A stretch of 64,000 nt of DNA from Pseudomonadales bacterium (GTDB lineage: Bacteria; Pseudomonadota; Gammaproteobacteria; Pseudomonadales; UBA7239), in assembly GCA_028280345.1 (NCBI GenBank), contig JANQLY010000022.1, forward strand, positions 62,001 through 126,000, in the 5' to 3' direction. The translations under genes and the position numbers were made by a program. The notes beneath the pieces were generated by a model that saw nothing but the letters and a program-made list of their open reading frames with translations, was not told the origin of the DNA and did no database searches. Shown piece by piece: positions 18,631 to 27,931 of the stretch. Every line of letters begins with the position of its first letter. Within the stretch, counting starts at the first letter, position 1.

Positions 18631-19707
18631 TTAGCTAATACTTACCACGTTTGGAATTGCACTGTTAACTTCAAACGTCGTTAATGCGTTCACCATCGTT
18701 AGTGCGGCTTTGCGATAAATTTTTGCCACTTCACTATCCGGATCTGTTGCAACCGTCGGCTTACCGCTGTCTGCCTGTAAGCGGATATTGATATCGAGAG
18801 GCAATTTTCCGAGTAATGGCGCATCGTAAGTATTTGCAATACGTTCGCCGCCACCTTCGCCAAAAATGGGTTCACTATGGTTGCAGTTGCTGCAGATATG
18901 CACACTCATATTTTCGATAATCCCGAGAATCGGTACATCTACCTTGCGAAACATTTCAATACCTTTCACCGCATCAAGCAAGGCGATATCCTGGGGAGTG
19001 GTGACAATCACAGCGGCTGTGAGAGGGCAGTTTTGTGATAGCGTCAACTGAATATCGCCAGTACCTGGCGGCATATCCACGAGCAGGTAGTCGAGATCTT
19101 CCCAAGCGGTTTGTGTGAGCATTTGCTGAAATGCGCCACTGGCTTTCGGGCCGCGCCAGACCATCGGAGTTTGCTCGGTAACAAGAAAGCCCATCGACAT
19201 AAACTGCAGGCCGTGTGCCTTGATCGGCACAAAGTATTTTTGCTCCTTCACATCCGGGCGAGTATCCACCGGGGTTCCGGCAAGCATGGACTGGCTTGGG
19301 CCAAAAATGTCGGCGTCGAGAATCCCGACTCTTGCCCCCTCGTGCTGTAGAGCCAGTGCGAGGTTAACGGTTGTGGTGGACTTGCCCACACCGCCTTTGC
19401 CTGAAGCTACGGCGATAATATTCTTTACCTGACTTATCGCATTGGCCTCATTGACGCTTTTATAGCTCTCAACGCGGGAGTAGAGGCGCAGGTTTGGGGC
19501 AGGCTCAACACCGGCATCCGATAGCTTTTCGAGAATCTGCTGTTTAACTGTATCAAGGCCCTGTGAAAACGGGATTTGCAGTTCAATGGCAATAGTTTCT
19601 GCGGAGACATCGCGGATTTTGCTACAGCTGGAGAGCGGCTGATCCAATAATGGCAGGGTAATGTTCTCGCAAATTTGCTCAAGTTGCTGTGCTAAATCGT
19701 CTGACAT
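18631..19707 (-). CDS. apbC: Iron-sulfur cluster carrier ATPase Mrp/ApbC
   Basis: P-loop ATPase that carries and transfers [4Fe-4S] clusters in the cytosol. The 358 residues have an N-terminal DUF59-like domain (residues about 1-85), the deviant Walker A VASGKGGVGKSTTTVNLAL, DMPPGTGDIQLTL, and the cluster-binding CSNC pair near residue 270. It is convergent with the small ORF region and has no operon partner. Confidence 0.93.
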   Translation of the reverse strand: MSDDLAQQLEQICENITLPLLDQPLSSCSKIRDVSAETIAIELQIPFSQGLDTVKQQILEKLSDAGVEPAPNLRLYSRVESYKSVNEANAISQVKNIIAVASGKGGVGKSTTTVNLALALQHEGARVGILDADIFGPSQSMLAGTPVDTRPDVKEQKYFVPIKAHGLQFMSMGFLVTEQTPMVWRGPKASGAFQQMLTQTAWEDLDYLLVDMPPGTGDIQLTLSQNCPLTAAVIVTTPQDIALLDAVKGIEMFRKVDVPILGIIENMSVHICSNCNHSEPIFGEGGGERIANTYDAPLLGKLPLDINIRLQADSGKPTVATDPDSEVAKIYRKAALTMVNALTTFEVNSAIPNVVSIS

Positions 19708-19798
19708 AATAAATCCAGCCGGAACCTCAAAAACGGGGGCCTATTGTAGAAGCCTGAAGCAGGAAAGCAAAATACAATCGCTTTACCGATACAACAAA

Positions 19799-21859
19799 TT
19801 ACTCTGTGACATGTACATAGGCATTATAGCGGTGGCGAATAGTGCGCACATAATCTACGGGTTCATGACCACGCACATAACCGTGACGCGCTTTTGCAGC
19901 GTATTCTCTTTCCGATAATAACAACATTGCTTTTTCCACGTTATCGAACCACACATCGTCGCGCCAGCCTTTTTCTCGGGCGAGTCGAATCGCATCGCGT
20001 ACGTGCCCTGCACCGGCGTTATAAGCCGCCAATGTAAACCAGATCAACTGGTCGTCGTGTACATTGGAATACTTCATGCGATCCCGTACCCAGTCGAGAT
20101 ATTTAACCCCGGCGTGAACGCCGGTTTCCGGATCTTCAAGATCCGTCAGGCCGAGCTCTTTTGCGGTGCGTGGCATTACCTGGAACAGACCACCCGCGCC
20201 ACTCCAGGAACGGGCACCGGGGTCAAACTTGCTTTCCTGATGCATTTGTGCCACAAGCAAGCGCCAGTCAAAGTCGTATTGTTCAGCATATTTTTTCACA
20301 TAGTCGTCGTAAGGGGAGAGCCGGCCCTCGTATTTGAGGTCTTTATAATCGGTACGGTGTTTGTCGATATGGCGATTGCTTCTGAAGTACTTGTCGTAGG
20401 TAACGTTGTAAAACAATCCGCGATAGGACTGTTTGATATAACTGTTAATCGTATTCAGTAATTGGGTATTGCTCTGGTGAACCGCCCAGGATTGTCCCCG
20501 CGGTTCACCGAGAGACATCGCTCCTTGTATGTCGTCGCGCCAGGTTAATTCAAGATCGAGAATATGACTATCGGCAACCGTTAGATCGTAGGTTTCATCG
20601 GCCACGCCGGCGATCAGCTCTTCGGTTTCAAGCGTTTCCGGTGCCATCTGCATATAAAAAACCGGATGCTCTCTGCGTAGCTCTGTCAACGTGTGCCAAT
20701 AGGAACTTGAGCCGCGCACAAAAATGCGCCGTTTGTCTAAATCGGCAATGGATTCAATATTGTCGCCACTACGGGCAACAAGAATCTCTGACGCATAGTG
20801 GTAGGGTCTTGAAAACGCAATGCCCATGCGTTCCCGTGCATCAAATGGCGTGAGAAAGCCCAGTGCAACATCGGCCTTGCCTTCGGCAATATATTCAAGC
20901 ATTGCTGCATTATCCGGTGCAACGACAATCTGGTAGCGCAGGTTGTGTTGTTTGGCGAAGTCCCGTGCGAGTTCATAATTGAAACCCATTAAATGACCAC
21001 GCCAGATAAAATAGGATGAAAAGTTATTGCGCATCACAAAACGAATCATGCGGTCCTGTTTTATCTGTTCCCAACGGTTTTTTGCCGCAGGTGCATCAAC
21101 CTTGCTGGCAATCTCCAGTTCAATATAGCGATTGAGTTTTCTTAATAGCTCTTCATTATTGGGGCGCACCGCCCAGGCAATTTTCTGCCGGCTGCTTGCT
21201 TGCAAGCTACGCACAATGTCTTCGCGATACTCGCTGATGGCTTCGTAGGTATTTTTGTCTTCAATAGTAAGATCAATCTCGCCGCTAACGAGCATATCCA
21301 TGATGTCGTCAGTTTGTAGGCCTGGTTCGAGTTCCTTGATGGCTAGTTCGGGGTAGGCTTTTTTCAGGCCGTGGGCGGTGAGCCAGAATGATGTGCCTTT
21401 CTGAACGGATACGGTGCGGCCGTTAAGGTCACCACCGTTTTTCAATTTTTTGGCGTCGGGGCCATGTAACAGGTATTCAACCGTCGATGTCACCGGCGTT
21501 GTAAATCGAATCTGCTTGCTACGTGCGTGGGTAATTGTCATATTGGCTGCAATTACATCGCCATTACCTGCCAGCAGTTCGGGAATAAGATCATTAAACG
21601 AAGTGACCTGAATAAACTCAACGGCCATACCCTGCTTTTCGGCAAAGTGTGCAAGGTAGTCCTGCTCGGCCTTGATAGGATAGCCGTCGCGTGGCAGGTA
21701 GGTCTCAAAGCCTGACCAGGTTAGCACACGCAGAGTTTTGTCTTCTGACAGAGCGTGGTGAGGTAGGCATAGCAGCAGAAAATACAGAATTGTACAAAGC
21801 ACATTGCGTACAACAGAGCAGGGTGTTGCAGCAGAGAGTGAAGTAACGCATCTTGTCAT
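19799..21859 (-). CDS. MltF-like lytic transglycosylase with two solute-binding domains
   Basis: 686-residue exported protein. The signal peptide spans about residues 15-38. Two periplasmic solute-binding (SBP_bac_3) domains follow, one starting at TLRVLTWSGFETYLP and one at MIRFVMRNNFSSYFIW. The C-terminal SLT domain (about 530-650) carries the catalytic Glu in AQMHQESKFDPGARSWSGAGG and GLFQVMPRTA. MltF normally has one binding domain and about 500 residues, so the second is an addition. It cleaves peptidoglycan; the binding domains may sense muropeptides or amino acids. Confidence 0.85.
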   Translation of the reverse strand: MTRCVTSLSAATPCSVVRNVLCTILYFLLLCLPHHALSEDKTLRVLTWSGFETYLPRDGYPIKAEQDYLAHFAEKQGMAVEFIQVTSFNDLIPELLAGNGDVIAANMTITHARSKQIRFTTPVTSTVEYLLHGPDAKKLKNGGDLNGRTVSVQKGTSFWLTAHGLKKAYPELAIKELEPGLQTDDIMDMLVSGEIDLTIEDKNTYEAISEYREDIVRSLQASSRQKIAWAVRPNNEELLRKLNRYIELEIASKVDAPAAKNRWEQIKQDRMIRFVMRNNFSSYFIWRGHLMGFNYELARDFAKQHNLRYQIVVAPDNAAMLEYIAEGKADVALGFLTPFDARERMGIAFSRPYHYASEILVARSGDNIESIADLDKRRIFVRGSSSYWHTLTELRREHPVFYMQMAPETLETEELIAGVADETYDLTVADSHILDLELTWRDDIQGAMSLGEPRGQSWAVHQSNTQLLNTINSYIKQSYRGLFYNVTYDKYFRSNRHIDKHRTDYKDLKYEGRLSPYDDYVKKYAEQYDFDWRLLVAQMHQESKFDPGARSWSGAGGLFQVMPRTAKELGLTDLEDPETGVHAGVKYLDWVRDRMKYSNVHDDQLIWFTLAAYNAGAGHVRDAIRLAREKGWRDDVWFDNVEKAMLLLSEREYAAKARHGYVRGHEPVDYVRTIRHRYNAYVHVTE

Positions 21860-21955
21860 GGCTGTCGGATTTCCTTGCAGTTTAAGGGCCGGTTTGACTC
21901 ACTTGATCGCACTACGGATAATACTCCGATTTTATAATAAACCACACCCGAATAA

Positions 21956-23242
21956 ATGCCAGAACAGGCTACTGAACAGCAGAAAAATAGTTCGATAAAG
22001 GAAGTGGCAGTGCAACAAATCTGGCTGCGCCTGTTATTGGTGATGTTTGTATTGGTGCTCGCTATCCTCGGAGTACATAACTACCTTGTAGATCCCTACC
22101 GTTTCTTTAATAGCCCGACGATCAATAATGTCAATGCGCTTAAAACCTATGGTGGAAAAATCCGTATACGCAAGCCTATCCGGGTGCGCCAGGAACAACC
22201 GACGACACTGATTCTCGGTAGCTCACGCGGTGGGCGTGGCCTGTCATGCAAGCAATTACAAAAGAGCGACGGCTGTTATAACGCAAGCTTCAAGGGCATC
22301 ACGCCGTATGAATTGTTACGCAGTACTGAACACAGTCTGGTGGTGAGCGATATTGAGCGCATGATTCTACAATTCAGCTTTATTACCTTTAACGAGCATG
22401 TCAGAAACAAGGACGGCTATGATGACGAAATGCTGGCGAGACCCGAACGTGGTCTGAACTTTGCGTTGCGTAAGAAACACTTTGAGAAAAAACTTTATGC
22501 GTTGTTTTCCTATGAAGCCTGGCGCGATGCACGACACACGGTTAACTTTCAGAATAAACGCAAAGGCTGGTTTTCCACTGGCGTCTGGCATATGGATGCG
22601 GATGGTAGCTGGGAGGAAGAGCGCGCAGTCGATGCCGACCCGGAGTGGTTGTTGTCACAACAGCGTAAACGCTGGTCTACATCATACAAGCGCATTGATG
22701 GTAACCTTGCTGATCTGGCAAGGACTCTGCAAAAAAAGCCACAGCGCTTTGACTACCATTATAAAACCTTTGCCAAATTACTGGATCAGGTTTATGCCCG
22801 TGGCATAAAAGTCGATATTGTTTTGCCACCATCACATGAGGACATTCTGCTCGCATTGAATCGTTACGAACTATGGCCGCATGTGGAGAGATGGAAACGT
22901 CAGATAATAGCAGTTAACGAACGAGTTGCAGCGCAATACGGTGTCGAGCCATACCCGGTTTGGGATTTCGGTGGCTTTCATCACTACGCCACAGAGCCAA
23001 ACTGGGAGCAACTTGAACTCGGGCAAGAGATGCAGTGGTTTGTAGATGTCGTGCATTTCAATCGTGCCCTGGGCGGTAAAATGCTTGGCGCCGTTGAAAG
23101 CAACCAGCTACAGGGCGATTGGTATCAGGTTATTCACAGTGGCAACATTGAGCAGCATCTTCAGCAGTTACGCAGCCAAAAAAATCGCTATGTAAAATTA
23201 AAACCACCCGACAAGGCGTCAGGCAGCGGGGAGAATGAATAA
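21956..23242 (+). CDS. Membrane-anchored SGNH-like protein partnered with an MBOAT enzyme
   Basis: 428 residues. One N-terminal transmembrane helix (about 22-43) is followed by an extracytoplasmic domain with TLILGSSRGGRGLS (Ser nucleophile block) and a late DVVHFNRALGGKM (Asp-xx-His) block, as in AlgX/AlgJ or DltD-type acyl-transfer proteins. It ends 2 nt before the MBOAT gene, so the two are co-transcribed. It likely takes the acyl group from the MBOAT channel and passes it to a surface polymer; the acceptor is unknown. Confidence 0.7.
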   Translation: MPEQATEQQKNSSIKEVAVQQIWLRLLLVMFVLVLAILGVHNYLVDPYRFFNSPTINNVNALKTYGGKIRIRKPIRVRQEQPTTLILGSSRGGRGLSCKQLQKSDGCYNASFKGITPYELLRSTEHSLVVSDIERMILQFSFITFNEHVRNKDGYDDEMLARPERGLNFALRKKHFEKKLYALFSYEAWRDARHTVNFQNKRKGWFSTGVWHMDADGSWEEERAVDADPEWLLSQQRKRWSTSYKRIDGNLADLARTLQKKPQRFDYHYKTFAKLLDQVYARGIKVDIVLPPSHEDILLALNRYELWPHVERWKRQIIAVNERVAAQYGVEPYPVWDFGGFHHYATEPNWEQLELGQEMQWFVDVVHFNRALGGKMLGAVESNQLQGDWYQVIHSGNIEQHLQQLRSQKNRYVKLKPPDKASGSGENE

Positions 23243-23244
23243 CA

Positions 23245-24702
23245 ATGCTGTTTAACTCCTATATTTTTATTCTGATTTTCTTGCCGCTGACGCTTTTCGC
23301 CTATTACACAGTGGGCAAGGTAGCAGGCGCGAAGGCGGCGCGCCTGATTCTAGTATTTGCCTCACTGGGTTTTTATATGTGGTGGAACCCGATTTACATT
23401 GTGCTATTGCTGGGTTCGATAGCAGGTAACTTTATCCTGTCGCAGTTAATTCTGGGTGCGCCACGAGCAAAAGCAGGGGAAGGTGGGTGGCATCGCCGAA
23501 AATTATTACTATTACTTGGTATAACACTGAATCTCGCTTTTCTTGGTTATTTTAAATACGCCGATTTTTTTATCAGTAATGTATCAACACTGCTTGCTAC
23601 CGAATGGTCGCTGCTTAATATTGTTTTACCATTGGCGATCAGCTTCTTTACCTTGCAGCAAATTGCCTATCTTGTTGATGTCTATGAAGGTCTGGTCGAG
23701 GAACGTAGCGCCAGTGATTACCTGCTCTTTGTCTGTTTTTTCCCGCAATTGATTGCCGGACCCATCGTTCATCACAATGAGGTGATGCCACAGTTTCGCG
23801 ACCGCGAAGCTATTCGTTTTAATCATCGTAACTTTTCTTTGGGCCTCTTCATCTTCAGTGTCGGTTTGTTTAAAAAAGTTGTGATTGCTGACTCGCTGGC
23901 GGGTTATGTGGAAACGGGCTTTGATAGTGACTTTACCATCAGCATGGCTGAGGCGTGGCTTGCGAGCTTTGCTTACACGATGCAAATGTACTTTGACTTT
24001 AGCGGCTATTCTGATATGGCAGTAGGTTTGGGTTTGTTGTTTAATATCAACCTGCCGATTAACTTTAACAGCCCTTTCAAGACAACCTCAATTATCAGTT
24101 TTTGGCAACACTGGCATATTACGCTGACTAATTTTATTAATACTTATCTTTATGTACCACTGGTGCGCTTGCATAGCGGTTTTTCATTTACCTGGTCGAT
24201 GCTTGTAACCGTTGTTGTTATGGCGATTGTGGGTTTGTGGCATGGAGCGGGCTGGAATTTTGTGCTATTCGGCACAATGCATGGTGTGGCGCTTGTGGTA
24301 AACCATATCTGGCAGCGCTTTAACCGGCCACTACCAGCCTGGCTAGGCTGGTTACTAACCATAGGCTGGTTCTTTCTTTCGCTTATCGTCTTTCGTTGTG
24401 ATAGTCCGGAAAAGGCCTGGCGTATGTTTGATGCGATGATTAATGGGCCAGTGGGACAACTAAGTGAAGAAATGTACGGTACATTTTTAACGATCTTGCC
24501 TTTACCAGACCGCTTTAGTACACCCTTGATTGTAGTGGCGTTATTGCTTTGTCTGGCGAGCTGTCTGTTATTAAAAAACCCGCATGAGCATCGCGAAACT
24601 TTTAAACCATCGGCAAAATACTTTGCAATAACCCTGTTCTGTTTTGCAAGCTCCATACTTTGGCTGGACAGAGTGGTTGAGTTTATTTATTTTCAGTTTT
24701 AA
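23245..24702 (+). CDS. MBOAT-family O-acyltransferase (AlgI/DltB-like)
   Basis: 485-residue polytopic membrane enzyme. The family's conserved blocks are seen: FFPQLIAGPIVHHNEVMPQF, MYFDFSGYSDMAVGLGLLF, FWQHWHITL and GLWHGAGWNFVLFG with the catalytic His. It moves an acyl group across the membrane to the partner SGNH protein encoded immediately upstream. A carrier-protein gene lies convergently 19 nt downstream and may supply the acyl donor. Confidence 0.9.
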   Translation: MLFNSYIFILIFLPLTLFAYYTVGKVAGAKAARLILVFASLGFYMWWNPIYIVLLLGSIAGNFILSQLILGAPRAKAGEGGWHRRKLLLLLGITLNLAFLGYFKYADFFISNVSTLLATEWSLLNIVLPLAISFFTLQQIAYLVDVYEGLVEERSASDYLLFVCFFPQLIAGPIVHHNEVMPQFRDREAIRFNHRNFSLGLFIFSVGLFKKVVIADSLAGYVETGFDSDFTISMAEAWLASFAYTMQMYFDFSGYSDMAVGLGLLFNINLPINFNSPFKTTSIISFWQHWHITLTNFINTYLYVPLVRLHSGFSFTWSMLVTVVVMAIVGLWHGAGWNFVLFGTMHGVALVVNHIWQRFNRPLPAWLGWLLTIGWFFLSLIVFRCDSPEKAWRMFDAMINGPVGQLSEEMYGTFLTILPLPDRFSTPLIVVALLLCLASCLLLKNPHEHRETFKPSAKYFAITLFCFASSILWLDRVVEFIYFQF

Positions 24703-24721
24703 CGGTTTTGTTTATTGTTGA

Positions 24722-24967
24722 TTAACTATTGAGTTTTTGTTCGAGCAAACTAATCATCGCACCGACATTTTCCAGTGTTTTTAGCTCGCCAAGTGCAAAG
24801 CGAATGGAAAAAGTTTTTTCAATGGTAATAACAAGATTAACATTGGATAAGGAGTCCCAGCGATCAATATCTGCAGCGGTTGTTGCATCACTAATTTCAA
24901 GTGTTGGATCGGCAAAGATATCGCGAAAGATACTGGTAAGTGTTGTCAGAATGTCGCTGCGTTCCAT
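24722..24967 (-). CDS. Acyl carrier protein
   Basis: 81-residue acidic helical protein with the phosphopantetheine attachment site DRWDSLSNVNLV (Ser about residue 40). RBS-like GCAGGAA precedes ATG 24967. It is not next to fatty-acid synthesis genes; it lies convergent to the MBOAT gene and behind a terminator that ends the HAD transcript. This makes it a candidate donor carrier for the acyl-transfer pair, as DltC is for DltB/DltD. Confidence 0.85.
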   Translation of the reverse strand: MERSDILTTLTSIFRDIFADPTLEISDATTAADIDRWDSLSNVNLVITIEKTFSIRFALGELKTLENVGAMISLLEQKLNS

Positions 24968-24985
24968 AAAGATTCCTGCAAATAT

Positions 24986-25020
24986 AAAAACCCCGGAATA
25001 GAAGAGCGTATTCTATCCTG
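24986..25020 (-). terminator. Intrinsic terminator between HAD gene and ACP gene
   Basis: Reading the minus strand, GGATAGAA (25018-25011) pairs with TTCTATTCC (25003-24995) with one bulge, followed by GGGG and TTTTTAT. It separates the HAD transcript from the carrier-protein gene. Confidence 0.5.
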
Positions 25021-25079
25021 GATGTTTCTTTGCGTGCCAGCTACTTGTCTGGCGATTGACGTATAGCGTTAGACCTGTC

Positions 25080-25802
25080 TCAGGCTTTCGCATCAAAGCG
25101 ATCAAGTACAGAGGGTATGTCTGACAGGCATGCAACCGTGGCATCGGGCTTGGGTTTATCAGACACATCCTCCCACACTCTATTTGTATCATTAAACCAG
25201 ATAGTGCGAATACCCAGCTGTGCTGCGCCATGCACATCATCGAAGGGGTGATCGCCAATATGAACAGTCTGTTCAGCTGTTACGCCAGCCTGTTCGAGTG
25301 CATGTAAAAACATATCGGGTTCGGGTTTACGGCGGCCGACACTTTCCGATGACAGGGAAATAGCAAAGTAGGGCGCAATACCGACGCGCGTAATATCGGA
25401 ATTACCATTGGTCAAGGCACCGAGCGTATAGCGACCTTGTAATTGTTCAAGCAACGGCCGGGCCTGTGGAAACAGCGTGACGCGATTGCGTGCATCGATA
25501 AAGTGGGCAAAGGCTTGTTCCACAAGCTCGGGAATACGTTCCTCTGGCGTGCCTGTGAGTTCGAGTGCCTGCTGAATTGCGCGCTTGCGCAGGTCGCTGA
25601 GTCTTGCGGCGAGTGATGGTTCCTGTTGTACCAGTTCAAGACGCAGTTGCAACAGTTCCTGCTGATTAAAACGCACGAGAACCGCAGGGGCGTGTTGCTC
25701 AAACCAGCGATGGAGCTGCTTTTCGGCATTGCGAATCACCGAATCGTTTTCCCACAACGTATTATCGAGATCGAAGGTAATCAGTTTGATCGTTTGCGTC
25801 AT
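25080..25802 (-). CDS. HAD-superfamily hydrolase (YigB-like)
   Basis: 240 residues with HAD motif I ITFDLDNTLWE, motif II ALTNGNSD, motif III around GRRKPEPDMF and motif IV HIGDHPFDDVHGA. In E. coli the gene beside xerC is yigB, a phosphatase acting on FMN and other phosphates; the same neighbourhood is seen here. Substrate not determined. It lies 15 nt after the xerC stop, probably co-transcribed. Confidence 0.85.
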   Translation of the reverse strand: MTQTIKLITFDLDNTLWENDSVIRNAEKQLHRWFEQHAPAVLVRFNQQELLQLRLELVQQEPSLAARLSDLRKRAIQQALELTGTPEERIPELVEQAFAHFIDARNRVTLFPQARPLLEQLQGRYTLGALTNGNSDITRVGIAPYFAISLSSESVGRRKPEPDMFLHALEQAGVTAEQTVHIGDHPFDDVHGAAQLGIRTIWFNDTNRVWEDVSDKPKPDATVACLSDIPSVLDRFDAKA

Positions 25803-25817
25803 TGATCCGGAACCCGG

Positions 25818-26741
25818 CTATTCGAGATCGTGTGAGTCTTTTTTGCGTTGCGCGCGTGGATGGGCTTTGTCGTAAACCTTTGCCAGATGCTGGTAATCCA
25901 GGTGGGTATAGACCTGGGTTGTAGAGATATTGGCGTGGCCAAGCAACTCCTGTACCGCACGTAAATCACTACTCGACTCCAGCATATGACTCGCAAATGA
26001 GTGGCGCAGCATATGGGGATTGATCGGATTATCCATGCCTTGCTTGAGACTGTAATGTTTGAGGCGTTGCTGAACCGTGCGCGGATTCAGACGTTTGCCC
26101 TGCTTGCTAAGAAACAGGGCCTGATGATCAATTATTTTTTCCTGATCGCGTATGGCGAGCCACTTTTTAATAGCGTCACGGGCGTAACGGCCGATGGGCA
26201 GTTCGCGGGTTTTGCTGCCCTTGCCGGTTACCCTTACCGCATGGGCCTGCAAGTCTATATCGGTAAGATTGAGATCGGTTAGTTCGGATAAGCGCAGGCC
26301 TGATGAATAAAATAATTCAAAGATGGCGCGGTCGCGCACCGATAGCCAGTCATCACCGCGAATACCAAGCAGCTGATCCACCTGATCCACGTCGAGTGTT
26401 TTTGGCAGCGGTTTGGCAGACTTTGGTGCGCTGATACCCTGGGTTGGGTTAATCGTGGCTTTGCCGGTTTTCAGTAAATAATTGAAAAAGGTCCGTACTC
26501 CGGACAAGGTGCGTTGCAGGGAACGTCCGGACAAACCTTTACGGTGTAACAGAGCGATAAATTGTCGGATATGTTGACCATCGAGACGGGCCAGATCTGT
26601 GAGTTGATAATCGAGACAAAATTGCTGCAATTTACCGAGGTCGCGGCGATAGCTTTCCTGGGTGCGCGGTGAGAGTTGTTTCTCGCTCTGCAGGTAGCGC
26701 AGAAAGTCGTTGATTTCAGTTTCGAACAGGGCCTCGGTCAT
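25818..26741 (-). CDS. xerC: Site-specific tyrosine recombinase XerC
   Basis: Resolves chromosome dimers at dif together with XerD. The 307 residues have an N-terminal SAM-like core-binding domain (about 1-95) and a C-terminal catalytic domain with Arg in SSGLRLSELTDL, His-x-x-Arg in HMLRHSFASHML and Tyr in STTQVYTHLD. I take ATG 26741 (MTEALFETEI) rather than an 11-residue upstream extension. It is separated from DUF484 by a two-gene insertion on the other strand. Confidence 0.93.
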   Translation of the reverse strand: MTEALFETEINDFLRYLQSEKQLSPRTQESYRRDLGKLQQFCLDYQLTDLARLDGQHIRQFIALLHRKGLSGRSLQRTLSGVRTFFNYLLKTGKATINPTQGISAPKSAKPLPKTLDVDQVDQLLGIRGDDWLSVRDRAIFELFYSSGLRLSELTDLNLTDIDLQAHAVRVTGKGSKTRELPIGRYARDAIKKWLAIRDQEKIIDHQALFLSKQGKRLNPRTVQQRLKHYSLKQGMDNPINPHMLRHSFASHMLESSSDLRAVQELLGHANISTTQVYTHLDYQHLAKVYDKAHPRAQRKKDSHDLE

Positions 26742-26863
26742 AGCAACATCATAATACAAGGCTGATAAATTCACTAATATTTGTGGTAGCTGCTTATAAT
26801 AGTGTCATTACAAATTGTCGCAGCTTTATTGTAAACAGGGCAAAACAGATAAGGGTCTAACTG

Positions 26864-27556
26864 ATGAAAAAAATCTGTATTGTTGGTGCGTCGGGAAAAC
26901 TCGGCCGCTATATGATTCAACATGCACTTAATAAAGGCTACGAGATTGTCGGCGTATGCCGTGAGCAGAGTGTTCACAAGCTTGATGATGTCAAAGATAA
27001 AATAACGCTTATTCCAGGTTATACCAATGATCGAGCAGTGATCAAACAAGCAGTCAAAGGTTGTGATGGTGTGCTTGTGGTATTGGCCCCCTGGGGTGTG
27101 CAACAGTACTCCACTGGAACGGCGCAAGCGGTACTCGATTATGCAGAGCCTGAGGCGCGGCTAATTTTTTCCTGTGGCTGGCATATTACTCGCGATGGTA
27201 AGGACGTTTATAAAACCGGTCTGAAAATCTTTGTGGCGATCTTTGGTTTTCTCGCCAAATTGTTTCGTTTCGCGGATCTCGACGATCAGGTCGAAGCCTG
27301 TAAGCGAATTTTTGCCAGCGATACACGCTGGACGGTAGTGCGCGGCAGTGATCTTGAAGAGGGAGAGAGCGAGGGGCTACCGGTGTGGGCCCGCCATGTC
27401 GGAGATCCAAAACTGGAAAGTAATCTGACGCGGCGTATTGATTTTGCATTATTTATGGTAGCGGCACTGGAGGATGAGAATCTTGTACAGGAGGCGCCAG
27501 CAATCGTCAGCTGTCGGTGTGAATCAGCGCTTAATGAGTCGGGAAAAGGCAGTTGA
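26864..27556 (+). CDS. NAD(P)-binding atypical SDR/NmrA-like protein
   Basis: 230 residues with an N-terminal Rossmann motif IVGASGKLGRYMIQ (GxxGxxG) and the YxxxC/R cofactor-discriminating region GVCREQS. There is no classical Tyr-x3-Lys pair, typical of atypical SDRs. The substrate is unknown. It forms a two-gene unit with the next gene (4-nt overlap) inserted divergently between xerC and DUF484. Confidence 0.7.
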   Translation: MKKICIVGASGKLGRYMIQHALNKGYEIVGVCREQSVHKLDDVKDKITLIPGYTNDRAVIKQAVKGCDGVLVVLAPWGVQQYSTGTAQAVLDYAEPEARLIFSCGWHITRDGKDVYKTGLKIFVAIFGFLAKLFRFADLDDQVEACKRIFASDTRWTVVRGSDLEEGESEGLPVWARHVGDPKLESNLTRRIDFALFMVAALEDENLVQEAPAIVSCRCESALNESGKGS

Positions 27557-27909
27557 AATATATTCGTATTCAGGCAACGTATAACAGCAAGGTAACGGGT
27601 AAACCCTGCGGTATCTTTGCTGTTATGCATGGGCTAGTGAATAGAAAAGCGTTGAACGAAGAAGAAGAAAAAACATTTATCCGTATTCGAACCTGGTTTG
27701 AGGAAAATCTCGATCAACCTGATTTCTACGAAAACGGTAATACTGTTCAGGGTATCACTTGGTTTAAGCCGGATAGTGTACAAATGATAGAAAAGCTAAA
27801 ACCGTTAATGGTGATTATGGATCGACACGGTGTTGAATATGAAATTCGGGAAGAGAGTAACCCGGGCAAGATTATTTATGAAGACGTTTTTCAGATAGGG
27901 ACTATCTAA
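27553..27909 (+). CDS. Hypothetical protein, 118 residues
   Basis: Starts with TTG 27553 overlapping the TGA of the preceding gene, so translation is coupled. It is soluble and charged, with no motif I recognise. A Trp/Pro stretch GITWFKPDS lies at about residues 69-77, and the C-terminus alternates charged and aliphatic residues. It probably works with the Rossmann-fold protein. Confidence 0.55.
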   Translation: MKYIRIQATYNSKVTGKPCGIFAVMHGLVNRKALNEEEEKTFIRIRTWFEENLDQPDFYENGNTVQGITWFKPDSVQMIEKLKPLMVIMDRHGVEYEIREESNPGKIIYEDVFQIGTI

Positions 27910-27931
27910 ATTCAGCCTCGATTAAGTTGGA

